64,000 nucleotides of DNA from Scalesia atractyloides (GCA_947069175.1 CAMTDV010000007.1:47706181-47770180); one strand, 5' to 3'; shown: positions 12,160-24,000, numbered from the stretch's first letter. Notes: a model not told the origin generated them from the letters alone. Translations and numbers: made by a program.

Positions 12160-12724
12160 AACAGTGTATTTCCGATTAATTGGGAAGCATCTCGGATTAA
12201 AACAGTGCATCTCGGATCTTCGGTATTGATTTCGGATCATCTCGAATCATCTCGGATTAGTATCTCGGATACTGTTTTGAATTAGGACCATTTCGGATAA
12301 TCTCGGACCATCTCGAATACCATCTCGGATCACTGTTCCAAATTACGATCTTGGATTGGTATCTCGAATCAGTGTTCCGAATTTCTATCTCATATTGTTA
12401 ATCCGAGTTACTGTTCCGAATTGGGTATTGTTCTGAGTTGAACTCGAATAGGTGGAAAGTTAACCAGATGACGTAATCGGAGATAAACGTTTTCATACAC
12501 AAAATTTGATCCGTAAACAATTTTGACAAACCGACTGCACGGTTAGACTCGTGTGATTTTTAGGAAAAAATAAATAAATAAAAAAGGCATGAAAATTCCT
12601 AAAAAGGTCTCGGACATTATATCTCATTGGATTCGTATTGTCAAGATGAGTCTAACGGTACAATTTGGTATACACACATTTCGGACATTCTTTAATGTTT
12701 TTAGCGAGCCGGTTTGGTAAAAAT
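12160..12724 (+). other. Leader of element E with reiterated ATCTCGGAT words
   Basis: Between about 12190 and 12420 the word ATCTCGGAT/ATCTCGAAT recurs about a dozen times, mixed with ACTGTTCCGAAT. The leader of A (60580-60965) is built from the related words AATCCGAGATGG and AATCCGGAATAG. The region around 12640-12720 (TCTAACGGTACAATTTGGTA, GAGCCGGTTTGGTA) matches the stretch before the A gag start. Confidence 0.7.
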
Positions 12725-13300
12725 GTCGAATATGTCAAACTTGAACGAATTGTTGATGTAGCATGAGGCATGCACGACTAACAAACCGCCAAAGATGTTG
12801 AAGTTAGAGAATTACCTTACATGGAAGAATAGGTTTCAGTTGTTCACTGAATATCAGGACACACGGATATGGATCTGTATTCAAGATGGGTATGTAAACC
12901 CAACTCATGACTTTGAAGGTAGACAACGAGTTCCTATGTAAACATGTTAGAGGCAGATAAGAGAATGTATGAGTCTGAGAAGAAGGCCTTAGCTGCACTA
13001 AATATGTCTTTACCTGATGGCATCAAACATACTTTCAGACGATATACTACTTCAAAGGAGATGTGGGATGCTCTAGAGTAGTGGTATGAGGGCAATCCTA
13101 ATGTGAAGAAAAACAAAGTTGACTTGTCGAAGAAGCAATTTGCTGTCTTTAAAGGCATGAGAAATGAGTCCCTCGAAGATATCATCACTAGATACTATCA
13201 TCTAATGTCAGAAATGGACAATTATGACATCGAGGGATACACGGACGTTGAGATAAATGATAAGTTGCTAGATGCTTTACCTGCCAAATGGGATATTTTA
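12725..13300 (+). pseudogene. gag: Copia gag fragment of element E
   Basis: The reading begins at the ATG at 12725 (MSNMSNLNE), as in element A. It continues through conserved gag words shared with A: TNKPPKMLK, MSLPDGIKHTF, KEMWDALE, KNKVDLSKKQFAVFKGM and EDIITRYYHLMSEMDNYDIE. It has several stops (for example after NELLM and after WDALE) and shifts frame between about 12830 and 12940. The family is the UBN2/DUF4219-type gag that coats the element's RNA. It ends at 13300, where C's LTR begins; A continues here with the zinc-knuckle part. Confidence 0.8.
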
Positions 13301-13696
13301 TGATAGGGGATCGGCTCTCCTCCGTGAGCACCTGACCGACTTGACTTAACTAACAGAGGCGGAATTCATTGCTTTAGAGTTTGACAAACGAACAATCAAG
13401 TATGCTGCTTAAACGTTGTTACTTCTTATATTAATAAACATGAAAAGTTACAGACGAGTAAAAAACGGACAGGGCTTCGCCTCAGTCACACACCAACAAC
13501 TATTGACACAACACCCAAGCTCCACTATATATAGGCCAACATGGCTTGCACAAGGAGTGGTGCCTCGTGTCACTCGTACGAGCCACTAAAGCTCACTCGT
13601 ATGAGCCATCTAATAAACGTAACATTTGACAAATCTAAGCCCTATTTACATGACCGACATATCCTAGACGTAGGAAATAGACATTGTGCACCAACA
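13301..13696 (-). repeat. 3' LTR of element C (396 bp)
   Basis: On the minus strand it starts TGTTGGTGCACAATGTC at 13696, directly after a polypurine tract (AAGGGGGAGTT), and ends CCCCTATCA at 13301, so it has TG...CA termini. A TATA box (TATATATA, 13526-13533) lies downstream of two palindromic words, ACTCGTACGAGC (13572-13583) and ACTCGTATGAGC (13595-13606). The same palindrome is reiterated at 41130-41790 upstream of C's accessory ORF. The low flank is TTTTA; its partner duplication is outside the window. Confidence 0.8.
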
Positions 13697-13707
13697 AACT
13701 CCCCCTT
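13697..13707 (-). other. Polypurine tract of element C
   Basis: The minus strand reads AAGGGGGAGTT immediately before the LTR start. This is the expected primer for plus-strand DNA synthesis. Element A has the same tract before its 3' LTR. Confidence 0.75.
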
Positions 13708-13867
13708 GGATGTTGCTACAGTCTTGGATAGTCTTCAAAAATTTCTACAAAAATGTTTGACATTTATCGTCCAAATTTTTTTTTCGTGGCCTACGACGCT
13801 CCTTGGATGATATCAGCGTTTGATCTATAGGAGGAGATCGATTGTAAGTGTTGCTAAAACGAAATCT

Positions 13868-14115
13868 TCACAGGGATGCGATCCTTGATCTCTCAGCAAT
13901 GCTTGCTACGTTCTTCTCCTTTTTACGTTGCTCCTTTTCTTCAAGCTTTCTCCAAGAAGTGTTCCATGCTTTACCTGGATGTATATCATTAGCATAAAAA
14001 ACATTAACAATCTTCTGGAATTGCAACGCTTGCTATTTGTCTTTCTCTTCATAACTGATCTTAATATAAAATAGACATTCAATATCCTTATGAGAGCAGT
14101 TTACTAGCCACATCG
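13868..14115 (-). pseudogene. Distal end of element C accessory ORF
   Basis: On the minus strand the ORF enters from the far side of D, with the GGTCT target duplication counted once. It continues as a lysine/glutamate-rich stretch (KEKNVASIAERSRIASL) to a TGA at 13868-13870. One TAG interrupts it near 14040. About 160 bp of untranslated sequence then leads to the polypurine tract. It belongs with the main part at 37541-40990. Confidence 0.6.
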
Positions 14116-14120
14116 GGTCT
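14116..14120. repeat. Target-site duplication of element D, left copy (GGTCT)
   Basis: GGTCT precedes the first base of D's 5' LTR and is repeated exactly at 37536-37540 after the last base of its 3' LTR. Confidence 0.95.
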
Positions 14121-15128
14121 TGGAGGGGTATGGTCCCAAAAAATTTGCGCCTGCGCAAGGTACCATACCCTCATAATGATAGTCACAAGAATAACCTTGC
14201 CCGCAACGCACAATGGTATGCCAAAATTAAAACCAACAGGTTGCCTAACAAACCTTGCGCACATGCGCAGCGACAAGTTAAACCTGGAAACGCAGGTCCT
14301 TGACCTTGCGCAGATCAAACAATCCTCTAACCGCGAAGTCCTAAAACCTCGCACAAGGCCAAGATTAAGATTGAGAGCAACTCATAGTCTCGAGAACAAA
14401 AGGACTTAATCCCAACAAGTCCACGCTAGCTAAAAAGCATTAATAAGGCCACGCGGAAGGGAGAAGCGCAAAGAGGCATTGACCAAGTACAAGGGTAAAA
14501 AGTGGCAGAGCTATGACCCAATAACCGCTCGACAGGTTGTGCCAGACCACGTCGCATGATGAATAGTCATGCAGAGGGCAGGTTGTACGAAAGGACATGC
14601 ACGTAGCACTAACCAACTCACGCCAGCGACTGTCACACGATCTCCACTACTAGCTGATGACATGTCCGGCAACAAGGACAACTGCCAGGGCACGTGGCCC
14701 CATTCATCATGTGCCAAGCGCACCTCCTGCCAGAGACCATTAACAGTCATCGCAGAGGAGACAGAATGGATATTCCTTGTTGTTGGTTCCAGGCCCAAGG
14801 CCCATTAGCCTATCTCCTACACACCTCTCTTCGGTTATAAAATAAGGATCACACCACAAGGTAATGGACATGTTTTGGAGCTCAGTCACTAATTACTTGT
14901 TACTTGCTTATTACTTGCAATCCCTGATACTTATTCTCACATCGAAGTGTGGTCATGGAGAAAACCCTCCCCCTTTCTCCAGTGACGAGACTAACAGCGT
15001 TTCTAGTTTTGCAGTGTGCTTGAAGCAAGATCATCCCGACAAACAAATGAGAGATAACCTTTTATGCGGAGACCTGAGCCATAACCCAGATATCTCTGGA
15101 TACCCCTGTGTTAAACAGTGTTTCTTCA
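14121..15128 (+). repeat. 5' LTR of element D (1008 bp)
   Basis: It starts TGGAGGGGTATGG and ends GTGTTTCTTCA, and matches 36526-37535 with scattered substitutions and small indels (roughly 90% by eye). A TATA box (TATAAAA) lies at 14836-14842 and the same box is kept in the 3' copy. TGCGCA-type words are frequent in the U3 part. Confidence 0.9.
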
Positions 15129-15129
15129 T

Positions 15130-15141
15130 TGGCGCCATCCG
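15130..15141 (+). other. Primer-binding site of element D
   Basis: TGGCGCCATCCG begins two bases after the LTR end. TGGCGCC is the start reported for Tat-clade sites that pair with tRNA-Arg. Later positions deviate, consistent with decay. Confidence 0.7.
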
Positions 15142-15199
15142 ATTTTTTTTACTCGCACATCTATCTCTCGTTCGTTTTTTTCTAAAATCTCGCTTTCAA

Positions 15200-16650
15200 A
15201 TGGCTGACGTCCCATCAAGCGTACCATGAGGTCCTCGAGCCGAGAGCAAGAACCCATTTCATGCCCCTTGAACTGACGAACAAGTGGAAGAAGGTTCCTC
15301 CGGAAACCCCGGTGTTCACCACGATTCATGTCGTGTGAATATCCCGGTAACTCCCGGAGTTCAAGTGGAAACTCCCTTTGTACCAATCACATCTATTTTA
15401 CCTCCGGGTGAAACTCCGATGTCTTGGTACATCAAATCTCAAACGGCCCTGAATGCCGTTTATGCGCAACTCTGTGCGCAAACTAATGCATCAGCTGCGC
15501 CGGCGCAGCCGCCCACCACTCACGTGCATGCTTCGCCTGCACCGCGAGTACTGAGTTACGACTCGCCGGCCAGAGCGTCCCATCACACCTCCGCACCAGG
15601 GAAACATAGTATTCCCAGTCGCTGCAAAAATATGAGTCAAACACTCATAGGTGAGCGTCTATTCATTCATGACTGGGCCCGCACCGACTAGAGAGGCGGA
15701 CACCTAGCGTGTAGAAGTAGACAAATTATATGGCGAGGGTAACAGCGCCAACGTGTTTCACCGGCTGCCTAAAGATGACGCCGCTTATAAGCCTACGCCA
15801 CGGGCTGTGTACAACCCGGAGGCGGAATATAACTACAACCTGATCTACATGCCGACTGAAGCAGCGGAACACTCGAAGTTCATGAAGGAGATTGCGCTCG
15901 CCCCACTTGAACGCGCCAAACTACCATCCAATGTGGGAAAGTTCAATGGGTTGATAGACCCCGAGACCACATGCGCTTGTTCACTGGCGCGGGTCTCATC
16001 GGAGGTTGGACGCTGCCCATGTGGTGTCACCTTTTTGTACAAACTCTTACAGGCGTTGCGTGCCTATGGTTTGACAACTTACCTATGGGTAAGCTCACCT
16101 CATGGAACGATCTCAAAGATAAGTTCCTAACTCATTTCAGCCAACAAAGACGGTACGTCAGAGATTCCTTTGACGTCATGAATACTGGCGGCGGGATGCT
16201 GACAATCTAGAAGATTTCATCACCCGTTACAACAAGGAGGTGTTGGAAATTGGTGACGTGCACGAAGACCTGATTCGTGCACAGTTCAAATATGCTGTTC
16301 GCTGTGACGAGATGATAAAAGTCTTGTCAAGAACTTCTGGCCTCCCAAAAAGCTAGGAGAAATTAATGGCAGCAGCAAAGGTCTATGCGTAGACAGAGCG
16401 CAACCTAAACTCCAACCGACCTCCTCTACCCCGTACCGTCCGCAAGACATGAGTAGGAGTTTTGCGAAGAAGAACAAGAAGAGTTGGAAGGAGTCCAACC
16501 AAAACTCTTCCTACTCACCGGTCGATGCACGCGCATTGATAAACAAGATTGCTACTCAAAGAGTAATCAAACAAGATAATCGCGATCGTAAGTGGACACC
16601 ACTAACAAAGACACCGGCGGAAGTGCTCAGCACAGAAGACCATTAGTTCA
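15200..16650 (+). pseudogene. gag: Tat-clade gag pseudogene of element D
   Basis: The ATG at 15200 opens MADVPSSVP and is stopped after ten codons. The long leader part (open 15284-15691) is Pro/Ala/Ser-rich. Capsid-like sequence appears in shifted frames: KFNGLIDPE (about 15940), WCHLFVQTLTG..CLWFDNLP (about 16020-16080), NDLKDKFLTHFSQQ (about 16105-16145) and CDEMIKVLSRTSGLP (about 16303-16345). These are the retrotrans_gag landmarks of Tat elements. At least three frame changes and several stops occur. No zinc knuckle could be found. Confidence 0.8.
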
Positions 16651-16929
16651 AGCAGCCACCGCCGATGAGAAATAAAAAAGGTCAAGACCTAACCTTTTTA
16701 GCGATAATCACAAAGATACAGGGAACACGATTGACAACTGCATCAGCTTGCGCACGGAAATCGAAAAGTCGCTGAAGAGTGGGAAGCTCACCCATCTGCT
16801 TCAAAACATGCGTAAGGAGGTGCGCCAGATACCTCGCGGCGAAGAGGGCCCGAGTAACAAGAAAATGAAACAAGCATTCGTTCATATGATACAGGGTGGC
16901 CCAGCACGCAAGCGCAGCCATCAGAAGAG

Positions 16930-17421
16930 TTGTACACCACATTGGCGCAAACAACAAGTCATCTTCCCATAGTTCCCGGGGGCCCACAAAAGGAACGTCC
17001 GGTTGTGATAACTAGCATCTTTGGCCATTATCACACCGACTACATGTTCATAGACCTGGGAAGCTCTATGGACATTATCTATGAACAATGCTTTCAACAG
17101 TTGGACCCGGAGGATAAGTCGTGCTTGGAGCTGGTCGATTTCCCATTGACTGGTTTCTACAATGAAGCCGTCTTTCCACTGGGTCAGATTTCTTTTCCGG
17201 TAACTCTTTTTGATGGACGACACTCGCGCACGATCTCTGTCAACTTCATGGTAATGTCAGCAACATCGCGCCATGATGTGTTACTAGGCCGTCGCGCCCA
17301 AAGAGAGTTCAACATGATCACCTCTACTCCTCACACTTCTTGTGGGTTTCCAACATACACCGGGTGGCCATCATGTATTCGAGGAAGGAGGTCATGTCCA
17401 TCGAAGAAGAACCGCCAGTGA
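16930..17421 (+). pseudogene. Aspartic protease region of element D
   Basis: This open stretch of 163 codons carries the retropepsin-like segment HTDYMFIDLGSSMDIIYEQC, where the usual catalytic D-(T/S/G)-G reads D-L-G. It also has the later LLGRRAQREFN motif of Tat proteases. It would cut the polyprotein. The frame is kept here but is lost on both sides. Confidence 0.75.
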
Positions 17422-18424
17422 TGGTACCGAAGTCATCCTCAAATGGTGAGCCGGAGAAATGGGTACTCAACAACAAGTACCTAGAACAAACGGTGTTGTT
17501 AGGACCCACCATGACCCCTGCAATCAAGGCACAACTTAAACAACTATTGTTCCGCAATCTAGACATTTTCTCTTGGTCACCAACTAATATAACAGGAGTA
17601 CCAAGAGAGATAGCAGAGCATACGCTACACACTTTCCCTTCAGTTGAGCCGGTCGTTTAGAAAAAGCACAGTTTTGGTCCTGAAAAAACTCGCGCAATGA
17701 ACGAACAAGTTTCAGAGCTCCTCCAAGCCGGCATCCTCGGAGAAGTGGGCTAGAAAACATGGGTAGCCAATCCAGTCATGGTCCAGAAGCACAACGGAGG
17801 TTAGTGCATGTGCGTTGATTTCAAAGACTAGAACAAAGCATGTCCGAAAGACTGCTACTCTTTGCCCGAAATTGACAAAAAGGTGGACTCCTCTCTTCAT
17901 TCAGGTGGAAATGTTTTCTTGATTGCTACAAAGGCTACCACCAGATTCAGATGAAGAAAGAGGACAAAGACAAAACCGCATTCCGCACGGACAAGGGAAT
18001 CTTTTGTACATAAAGATGCCCTTTGGGTTGCGCAACGCGGGAGCGACCTACCATCATTTGATAGACCATGTCTTCGGATAAGACATTGGCGAAACCTTGG
18101 AAGTGTACATTGATGACCTAGTCATCATGAGTCTAGATGAGGAGAGGATGCTGATAAACATTCAGAAAACTTCTGCATCCTTGCGCAAGGCCAACTTGAA
18201 GCTGAACCCTGGGAAGTGCTCGTTTGGAATGGAAGAAGGTAAATTTTTGGGATTCATTGTCACGCGTTATGGTTTCAAAGTAAATCCTGAGAAGGTGGAA
18301 GTGATTCAGCGTATGCCTTTCCCCTCGACTATAAAGGAAATGCAGCGGTTGGCGGGGCGACTGCCTGCTAGGTTCTTAGCCAACCACGTGATGAAATCCT
18401 TCCCATTCATCAGCACCCTGAGAA
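17422..18424 (+). pseudogene. Reverse transcriptase of element D, N-terminal part
   Basis: Linker (FSWSPTNITGVP near 17567-17602), fingers and palm are recognisable: MCVDFKD.NKACPKDCY (about 17810-17860, with a stop inside) and the active-site box YIDD at 18106-18117, followed by LNPGKCSFGMEEGKFLGF. The 111-codon stretch from 18097 is intact up to the F insertion; upstream there are several in-frame stops and a frameshift near 17905. The sequence resumes at 30254. Confidence 0.85.
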
Positions 18425-18429
18425 ATTGT
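18425..18429. repeat. Target-site duplication of element F, left copy (ATTGT)
   Basis: ATTGT flanks the low end of F and is repeated exactly at 30249-30253. Removing F with one copy rejoins the D reading frame at LRNC/VKQN. Confidence 0.95.
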
Positions 18430-20278
18430 TGACATGTGCATATATATACATGTTTTTACAACACACGAACTTGGTTTTAATATTTATAAAAATGCTTTAT
18501 ACCTTAACATTAAAACACACACAAAAGGACAAGTGTACCCTGTTATATATGTAGTAAAGTATGGGTAAGAACCAAATGTTGATCCTTGGACGCGGGCAGA
18601 CGCTTATGTACTAAACCGTCGTCATTTATCTACTAGTAAAAATATATGTGAAAGAGTTTTTACTAAAATTTTCTAAAAATATATTTTAAAACATATAAGA
18701 CTCCAAATACAAAAATATAATTTCTTTTCCTTTTGTCTTGTTTTATAAACAACCTAAGCATGTTAACTAAGTTAGAAATGTCACAAAGGCACTTGATCAA
18801 TTTTCCAAATATAAAGACAATAGTCTCCCTTTCGGGAATCCTAACATGATAATTCTTCGGAAAGTTAACGCGATAAACACACTTTAACCACCTAAATTTA
18901 TTCATTAACGAGCTATTGATATATTTTCATGCGAATCTTTTAAAAATAAGTTAGTCATCCGTTAAGAGTTTTCTAACCTCACTTATTTGGAAAGCATACC
19001 GATAACACAATACAGCCACCGAGACAAGCATAAAATAGATCATATCACAAACTTATCCATTTTGCAAGTCTTAAACATAAATCTACCATGTTGGCCATTT
19101 TAACCAAAAATACTTTACAAAGATTATGACCCATGTTAAGAACTCGCAATAAAACCACCTAACCCGTTAGAGCCCTTACGTGTAAGAAAGCATTCTTGAT
19201 GAAAATCATATTTATCTTTTATTAAACCAATACTCATTTCTAGTTTCATGGTGTAAACACATTAACAAGTTAATAGTTTACTAACAAATGATTAATTATG
19301 GGGTTTTATCAACTTATCCTAACTAACCATTTATTAATCATCCAAGAGAAACAACCTCAATCAAGAATCCAACATCAATGAACCAAGTTTGCCATATGAT
19401 CATCAAGATTCAAACATGAACAAGTTGCCCGAGCTTCATTCCAACATGATTACAAACTAAAGATTGTTCATAAAACAAGTATCTTAATAGCATTCATAAT
19501 AATAATACATAAACATCAGCTCAATGCTTGCAAATGTGATTAAAATGTATGTTAAGAACAAGAAATCAAACCATAAACAAGCAAGGATTTGATGGATTAG
19601 ATGAAGGATAAGCTTCTTGCAACCTTTAGGCTTGAAATCGTCCCAACCAGGAAGCTCTGGGATCTCAGATGTCGCCCAGAAACTTGGAAAATTACCCAAC
19701 ATTTTGATCAGTAGAGTCAGCTCTGTTTTATAGAGAAATTCATATCCGCACGGCCATTCACTTTATGTGCACGCCCGTGCACATCAGCATGACGTCAGCT
19801 GTAGGGTATGGGTCGACAAGTGGACGTTTGGGCGGTAAAGTCTTCATATGTGCACGGTCGTGCACTTGGGTCGCACGACCATGCAGGGTCTCCATATAAC
19901 CTGTTGATCGATGAACAGCTAGTGCATGGGCGTGCACATGGGTCGCACAGCCGTGCGCGCCGAGAAATGAGCTGCACTGCCTTGTGCATTGCTAATGCTC
20001 CCGAGATCGCAAGTTGCTCACGGCCGTGCCGATTGTGCGCACGGTCGTGCCGATGGTTTGCACGGCTGTGCGTGAGCTGTAACTTCAACAGTTTCTGCAG
20101 AATTCATCCAGAACGTTCGTCAATCCCCCTTTTTCTCCAACTTTGCCTGTGGCAGTCGTTTTGGACCTGAAAATATAAAAGTGACCGATTAAGTACCTAA
20201 ACGACAAAGTTTTTGCAAAAATGCACAAAACGAGAGCAAAATGGGGGACTTAAATATGTATATTTTAACGTATATCAA
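18430..20278 (-). repeat. 3' LTR of element F (1849 bp)
   Basis: On the minus strand it starts TGATATACGTT at 20278 and ends GCACATGTCA at 18430 (TG...CA). The U3 part (about 19740-20075) holds about ten GTGCACGGCCGTGC-like palindromes, for example GTGCACGCCCGTGCAC at 19767-19782. A TATA box (TATAAAA) lies just downstream at 19726-19732. The rest (18430-19725) is AT-rich R/U5 without ORFs. Confidence 0.9.
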
Positions 20279-20290
20279 ACCTCCCCACAC
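20279..20290 (-). other. Polypurine tract of element F
   Basis: The minus strand reads TGTGGGGAGGTT directly before the LTR start. A second copy of the same neighbourhood (CCTCCCCACACTTGAA on the plus strand) lies at 21481-21496. Confidence 0.75.
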
Positions 20291-21944
20291 TTGAACTTTT
20301 GCTTGTCCTCAAGCAAATTTAAAGCAAAAGAACGCGGGTTTCTGAAGAACTCGGACGTCAAATATTTACAACACTACATAAATATTCGGCGCTCAATTGG
20401 TATTTCAAAAAGTCAACATCAAAGATTTTAAACCAAACAAGCATATGCGGATATAAGAAAAGATAACCAAAAAGCAATGATTCCACTTCCGATCGACTTA
20501 ACATGCAAATCCTTACATTTCTCACAATGTTCACATGCACTCGATTATATTTATGAGTCATACATGTAATGTGTATGTGTAAAACACTCGACGCCAAGGC
20601 GATGAATCATGCAATGTCATAAGCTTGTCAAAAGGTCTAATCTCCACCAACTAGCATGCGAAAAAGACACAAATAAAGAGGTCTTTGAGGGTTGTAATGA
20701 TAGGCAATGGTTAAGGGTAGGAAAGGGACATTTAAAGGTGGTTAAATAGTTAAAATTTGGCGGTTATTTCTAACAAGTGTAAATGAGTTACAACTATACA
20801 TAAGTAAAGCATAAACGACCGATTTTGACCATATCGAGCTAGTCAATAAGATTGTACTATTCAGCACCTAAAATTGCTACGATTCGATCTTCTTTCTTCT
20901 ATTTTTTAGTTGTTGTTTTCTGTGTTTTTCTGTTTTTTTACTACAAACATCGCAAGTTAGATAATAACCATAACCGAGTTTTAACACGAAGGTTAAACAA
21001 TAAAAAGGCTAGATTTGGCTAAGTGGGTGTAAACGGAAAATCGATAGGCTCAACATGGTTTAACTAATGGAATGATGGTGGTTATGGAAAGTAAACAAAG
21101 AAAAGGCTAACACAAAAGGAGTATCCTAAGCGCCTCTATCACATTCATGTCTTTTTTACATATTCATGATCTTGAAAAGTATACTAATCACAAGTTCTAC
21201 ATTACATGAAACATCCGGCTCACTCGTATTCTGAACAAAAACATGCATGTTAAGAATTGAAAGGCTCAAATATGCTCATGTAATTGAGGGAATGGGTATA
21301 AATGTACAGATAAACATGCAAGTCTTTCTTTTTGTTTGTCACGCTTTTAGTTATCATCACTTTTAAAAATCAATTTAGCTTGCCGATTTTGATCGTATCT
21401 AATGCTTTCTAAAAACACAACTGACCATTTTTATATACAGATTTTTTTACGAGGACAAACAGAGTTCCGCAAGTTAAACCCCTCCCCACACTTGAATTTC
21501 ACATTGTCCCCAATGCGAACCAAAAATTAGTTACGCAATTATTAATAGCTAAACTAAAGTGTGAAAAAGGTTGAATAATACTCCCCTCAAGTTGAAAATG
21601 ATTTGAAGATATTTGGCTTTGACCGTCTTTCTTTTCAACTCGGCGTACGTCTCCATGTACCTGCAAAACTTGTCAAAGCACAACCAAAAGGCAACAACGC
21701 ATTGATCAAAGATAGATAAATAAAGTTTCATCATTACTTAAAAATAAAAAAACAAGTAAAATAAATGTTTCAAAAAGTAATAATCCGTGGGGGTTTAAAG
21801 AAAATAGTGTCAAAATGAAAACCCCAAAGAAAGACAAAGGAAACTATAAAAATAAATAATGACACCAGCGCCTTCAGACTCTACACTCCGTCCTCCCACT
21901 AATCCTCCTCATCATCTTGGCGTGCACCCGATGGGCCCGCCTCA
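20291..21944 (-). other. 3' untranslated region of element F
   Basis: No ORF is supported here. The word CCTCCCCACACTTGAA occurs at 20280 and 21481, each followed by TTGTCC(T/C)CAA-like sequence. The interior has TTTTT/AAAAA-rich stretches only. Confidence 0.6.
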
Positions 21945-23144
21945 TCATGTCCCGGGTTCCCAAATGGGAACTACGGAGGATCTCCGAAGTAGTTTGGGAA
22001 GGCGTTGTGTAGCCCTCCGAAGATGTAGGAGAATCCGGCATGCATCTCCTCTTTCATCGTGTTTTGGTTCACCAGCATTTGTTGGATCTGGGTATGAAGG
22101 GATGCCAGGTGGCCAATCCTGGTGTGCCTGATACTCCAGCTGGTGTTGGTACTGGTGCTGCTGCTGATGACCCGGTGGTGGTCCTATAAATACGTCCTCA
22201 TGAGCATGTGCCTTGTGGACATGCTCCATTTCGACATCCTCTTGTACCTCGTCCTCTTGTAGCGGTGGTAGTGGGTCCCAGATTTCCCCATTTAGGCCCC
22301 TCAACCTTGGGTCGTTCCCGGTGTCAACTATTAAACACATTCCCTTAGAGAACGAATGTCCACATCACTTCCGGAGTGAACCATTGTCAAATTATTAACT
22401 ACATCCTCGGTCATAGTCCTAATGGCGTGAGCGAATTGGGTCACATATTCCCCACCGTGAATCTCGCTACTCATCAACCTCCCCGCACCATTTATAAAAA
22501 ATTCAGCCATATGGGTGGCGAGGTTAACATCCACCCAAATCACTTTGGAGTAAAAAAAATCCAAGTCCGATGTGGGACAGTTCCCAGAACTGTCCATGCA
22601 CCCACAAATGGTGGGGCTCATTACCTGGTGAAGAACCCTAAGGAGTGGGTCCTTCAGTCTCGACGCTTTAGCCCTTCTAGCCTCGTAAGGTGGCCCGATT
22701 GCCACATGAGCCCAGAAGTCTGCTATATCTTCATCGCTGTTGAAGTTATAAATATTGGTAAAGAGTTTGGAGTCTATGTCTTCGTCATTATACATACCCA
22801 ATTTTCTGCCGAGCTTTGCCATTGACCACTAATGCCACCTACCTCCGAGCCTGAACTGAATAATTTTCGCGTTTTTGAAATCCGGGTTTATCATATGCAT
22901 AAGAAGCAAAGAACTCTACTGTTAGCTCGAGGTAAACAGGTCGCTCCAAATTTAACAACCTCGCCATCGGATATAAAATCATTTCCTGAAGCCTCTCGGA
23001 TTGGTTTAGGTCTTTCAACGCAAGCCAACTTATCCTCCTTGGCTCGCCAATCTGGCCTCTTCTATTCCATAGTGTATGTAGTCTATTGATGCATGGTTGC
23101 TCCTTTTTCTTATCAGCGTCGAATTGGAGGAAAGGATGATCCAT
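21945..23144 (-). pseudogene. Athila ORF-1 / env-like accessory ORF of element F
   Basis: Three open stretches on the minus strand (23144-22839, 22822-22331 and 22340-21945) form one broken ORF of about 400 codons. The first holds RISWLALKDLNQ. The second opens MAKLGRKLGMYNDEDID and has FINGAGRLMSSEIHGGEYVT, which resembles the 3' ORF of plant Athila elements (PF03078-like). The third is Gln/His/Pro-rich (PPGHQQQHQYQHQLEYQ). The role is unknown; it has been likened to a retroviral env, but I see no clear signal peptide or membrane segment. It lies between integrase and the 3' LTR, behind its own promoter-like region. Confidence 0.7.
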
Positions 23145-24000
23145 CTACACGTAGTCATACAATAAAAATCAGACCAGACTTAAAGAATTTCGATCCCAGC
23201 ACCAGCACAGTGTTTTCTGATCATTTTGTTTCTGTTTCAGGTGGCGCACAGCCGTGCGGGCCATGTGCACGGCCGTGTGGATCCAAGACTCAGACCTGGT
23301 TACTGGGTTCACTACAACGTCTCAAGGCTGCACTACCGTGCGGATGAAGCGCACGGTCGTGCGTCGTCTGCAGGTTTCAAAAACTGGTTCCATTCACTGA
23401 TTTCGGTCGTTTTATCACAAATCAAAGTGTTTTCTCAGTGAATGGAATGAGGGTTCGTGATTTAGACTATGAAATGCCCAATGTGTCACGAACTAGGGTT
23501 TTATTGGCATTTATGAAGAAAAGCCCCAAAATTTCTTAACAAGAACCCTAATCTACAGCCAAAACAAGATTGAAAGTGAAAAACATGAAAGGATTCATAC
23601 CTTAACCAAAGATTGAATGAAATCCTTGCAAAAAGTGGTAAATTTTAGGAGTGCGAAAGTAGGAATGATAGTGCGGCTAGGGTTGCAAGTGAGAAGGGTT
23701 TGTTTCTGAAACATACATATACATATTGCTCTGTTGACTGTTTAGAAAAGTCTCGCACGGCCGTGCACAGATGTGCACGGTCGTGCGGATTCAAATATAC
23801 GACACTTTGGTTTACGGGTTCTTGGGTCGCATGGTAGTGCGTGTCCGAGAAATCAAGCCGCACGGTCATTCCTTTCAGATGCATATTTGAAGTGCACGAC
23901 CATGCGGATGAGGCGCACGGCCATGTGACATCTGGGCATTCTGCAGACAACTTACACAGAATGTTCCTAGCTCCATTTTCAACACAAATCACCATTTTTT
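23145..24000 (-). promoter_or_regulatory. Putative internal promoter region of element F with LTR-type palindromes
   Basis: Upstream of the env-like ORF, GTGCACGGCCGTGC-type words reappear at 23240-23365 and 23754-23935, for example CGCACGGCCGTGCAC (23754-23768) and GTGCACGGTCGTGCGG (23773-23788). Outside this region they are found only in the LTRs of F. A TATA-like stretch (TATGTATATGTATG on the minus strand, about 23711-23726) follows the array in the direction of the ORF, as in the LTR. A possible splice donor (AAG/GTATGA) lies at 23600. Function is inferred from layout. Confidence 0.5.

Larger units (their letters stand above)
12160..13300 (+). mobile_element. Element E: 5'-truncated Ty1/copia element, cut by the insertion of element C
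   Basis: This piece holds part of the untranslated leader and the first part of gag of a copia element on the plus strand, from the same family as element A. No LTR, primer-binding site or pol is present. The left edge at about 12160 is where similarity to the leader of A stops. The right edge at 13300 is the exact border of C's 3' LTR, so the rest of E, if it survives, should lie beyond the right end of the window. It is the outermost layer of the nest. Confidence 0.75.

Noticed and set aside
14511..14808. ORFs of 79-95 codons inside the D 5' LTR
   Set aside because: They overlap on both strands within LTR U3 and are not conserved in frame in the 3' LTR.
19795..20170. ORFs of 97-120 codons in the F LTR
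   Set aside because: They arise from the GC-rich palindrome array that lacks stops, on both strands.
21945..23144. True retroviral envelope gene in element F
   Set aside because: No signal peptide, transmembrane anchor or cleavage site is visible; similarity is to Athila ORF-1-type proteins of unknown function.
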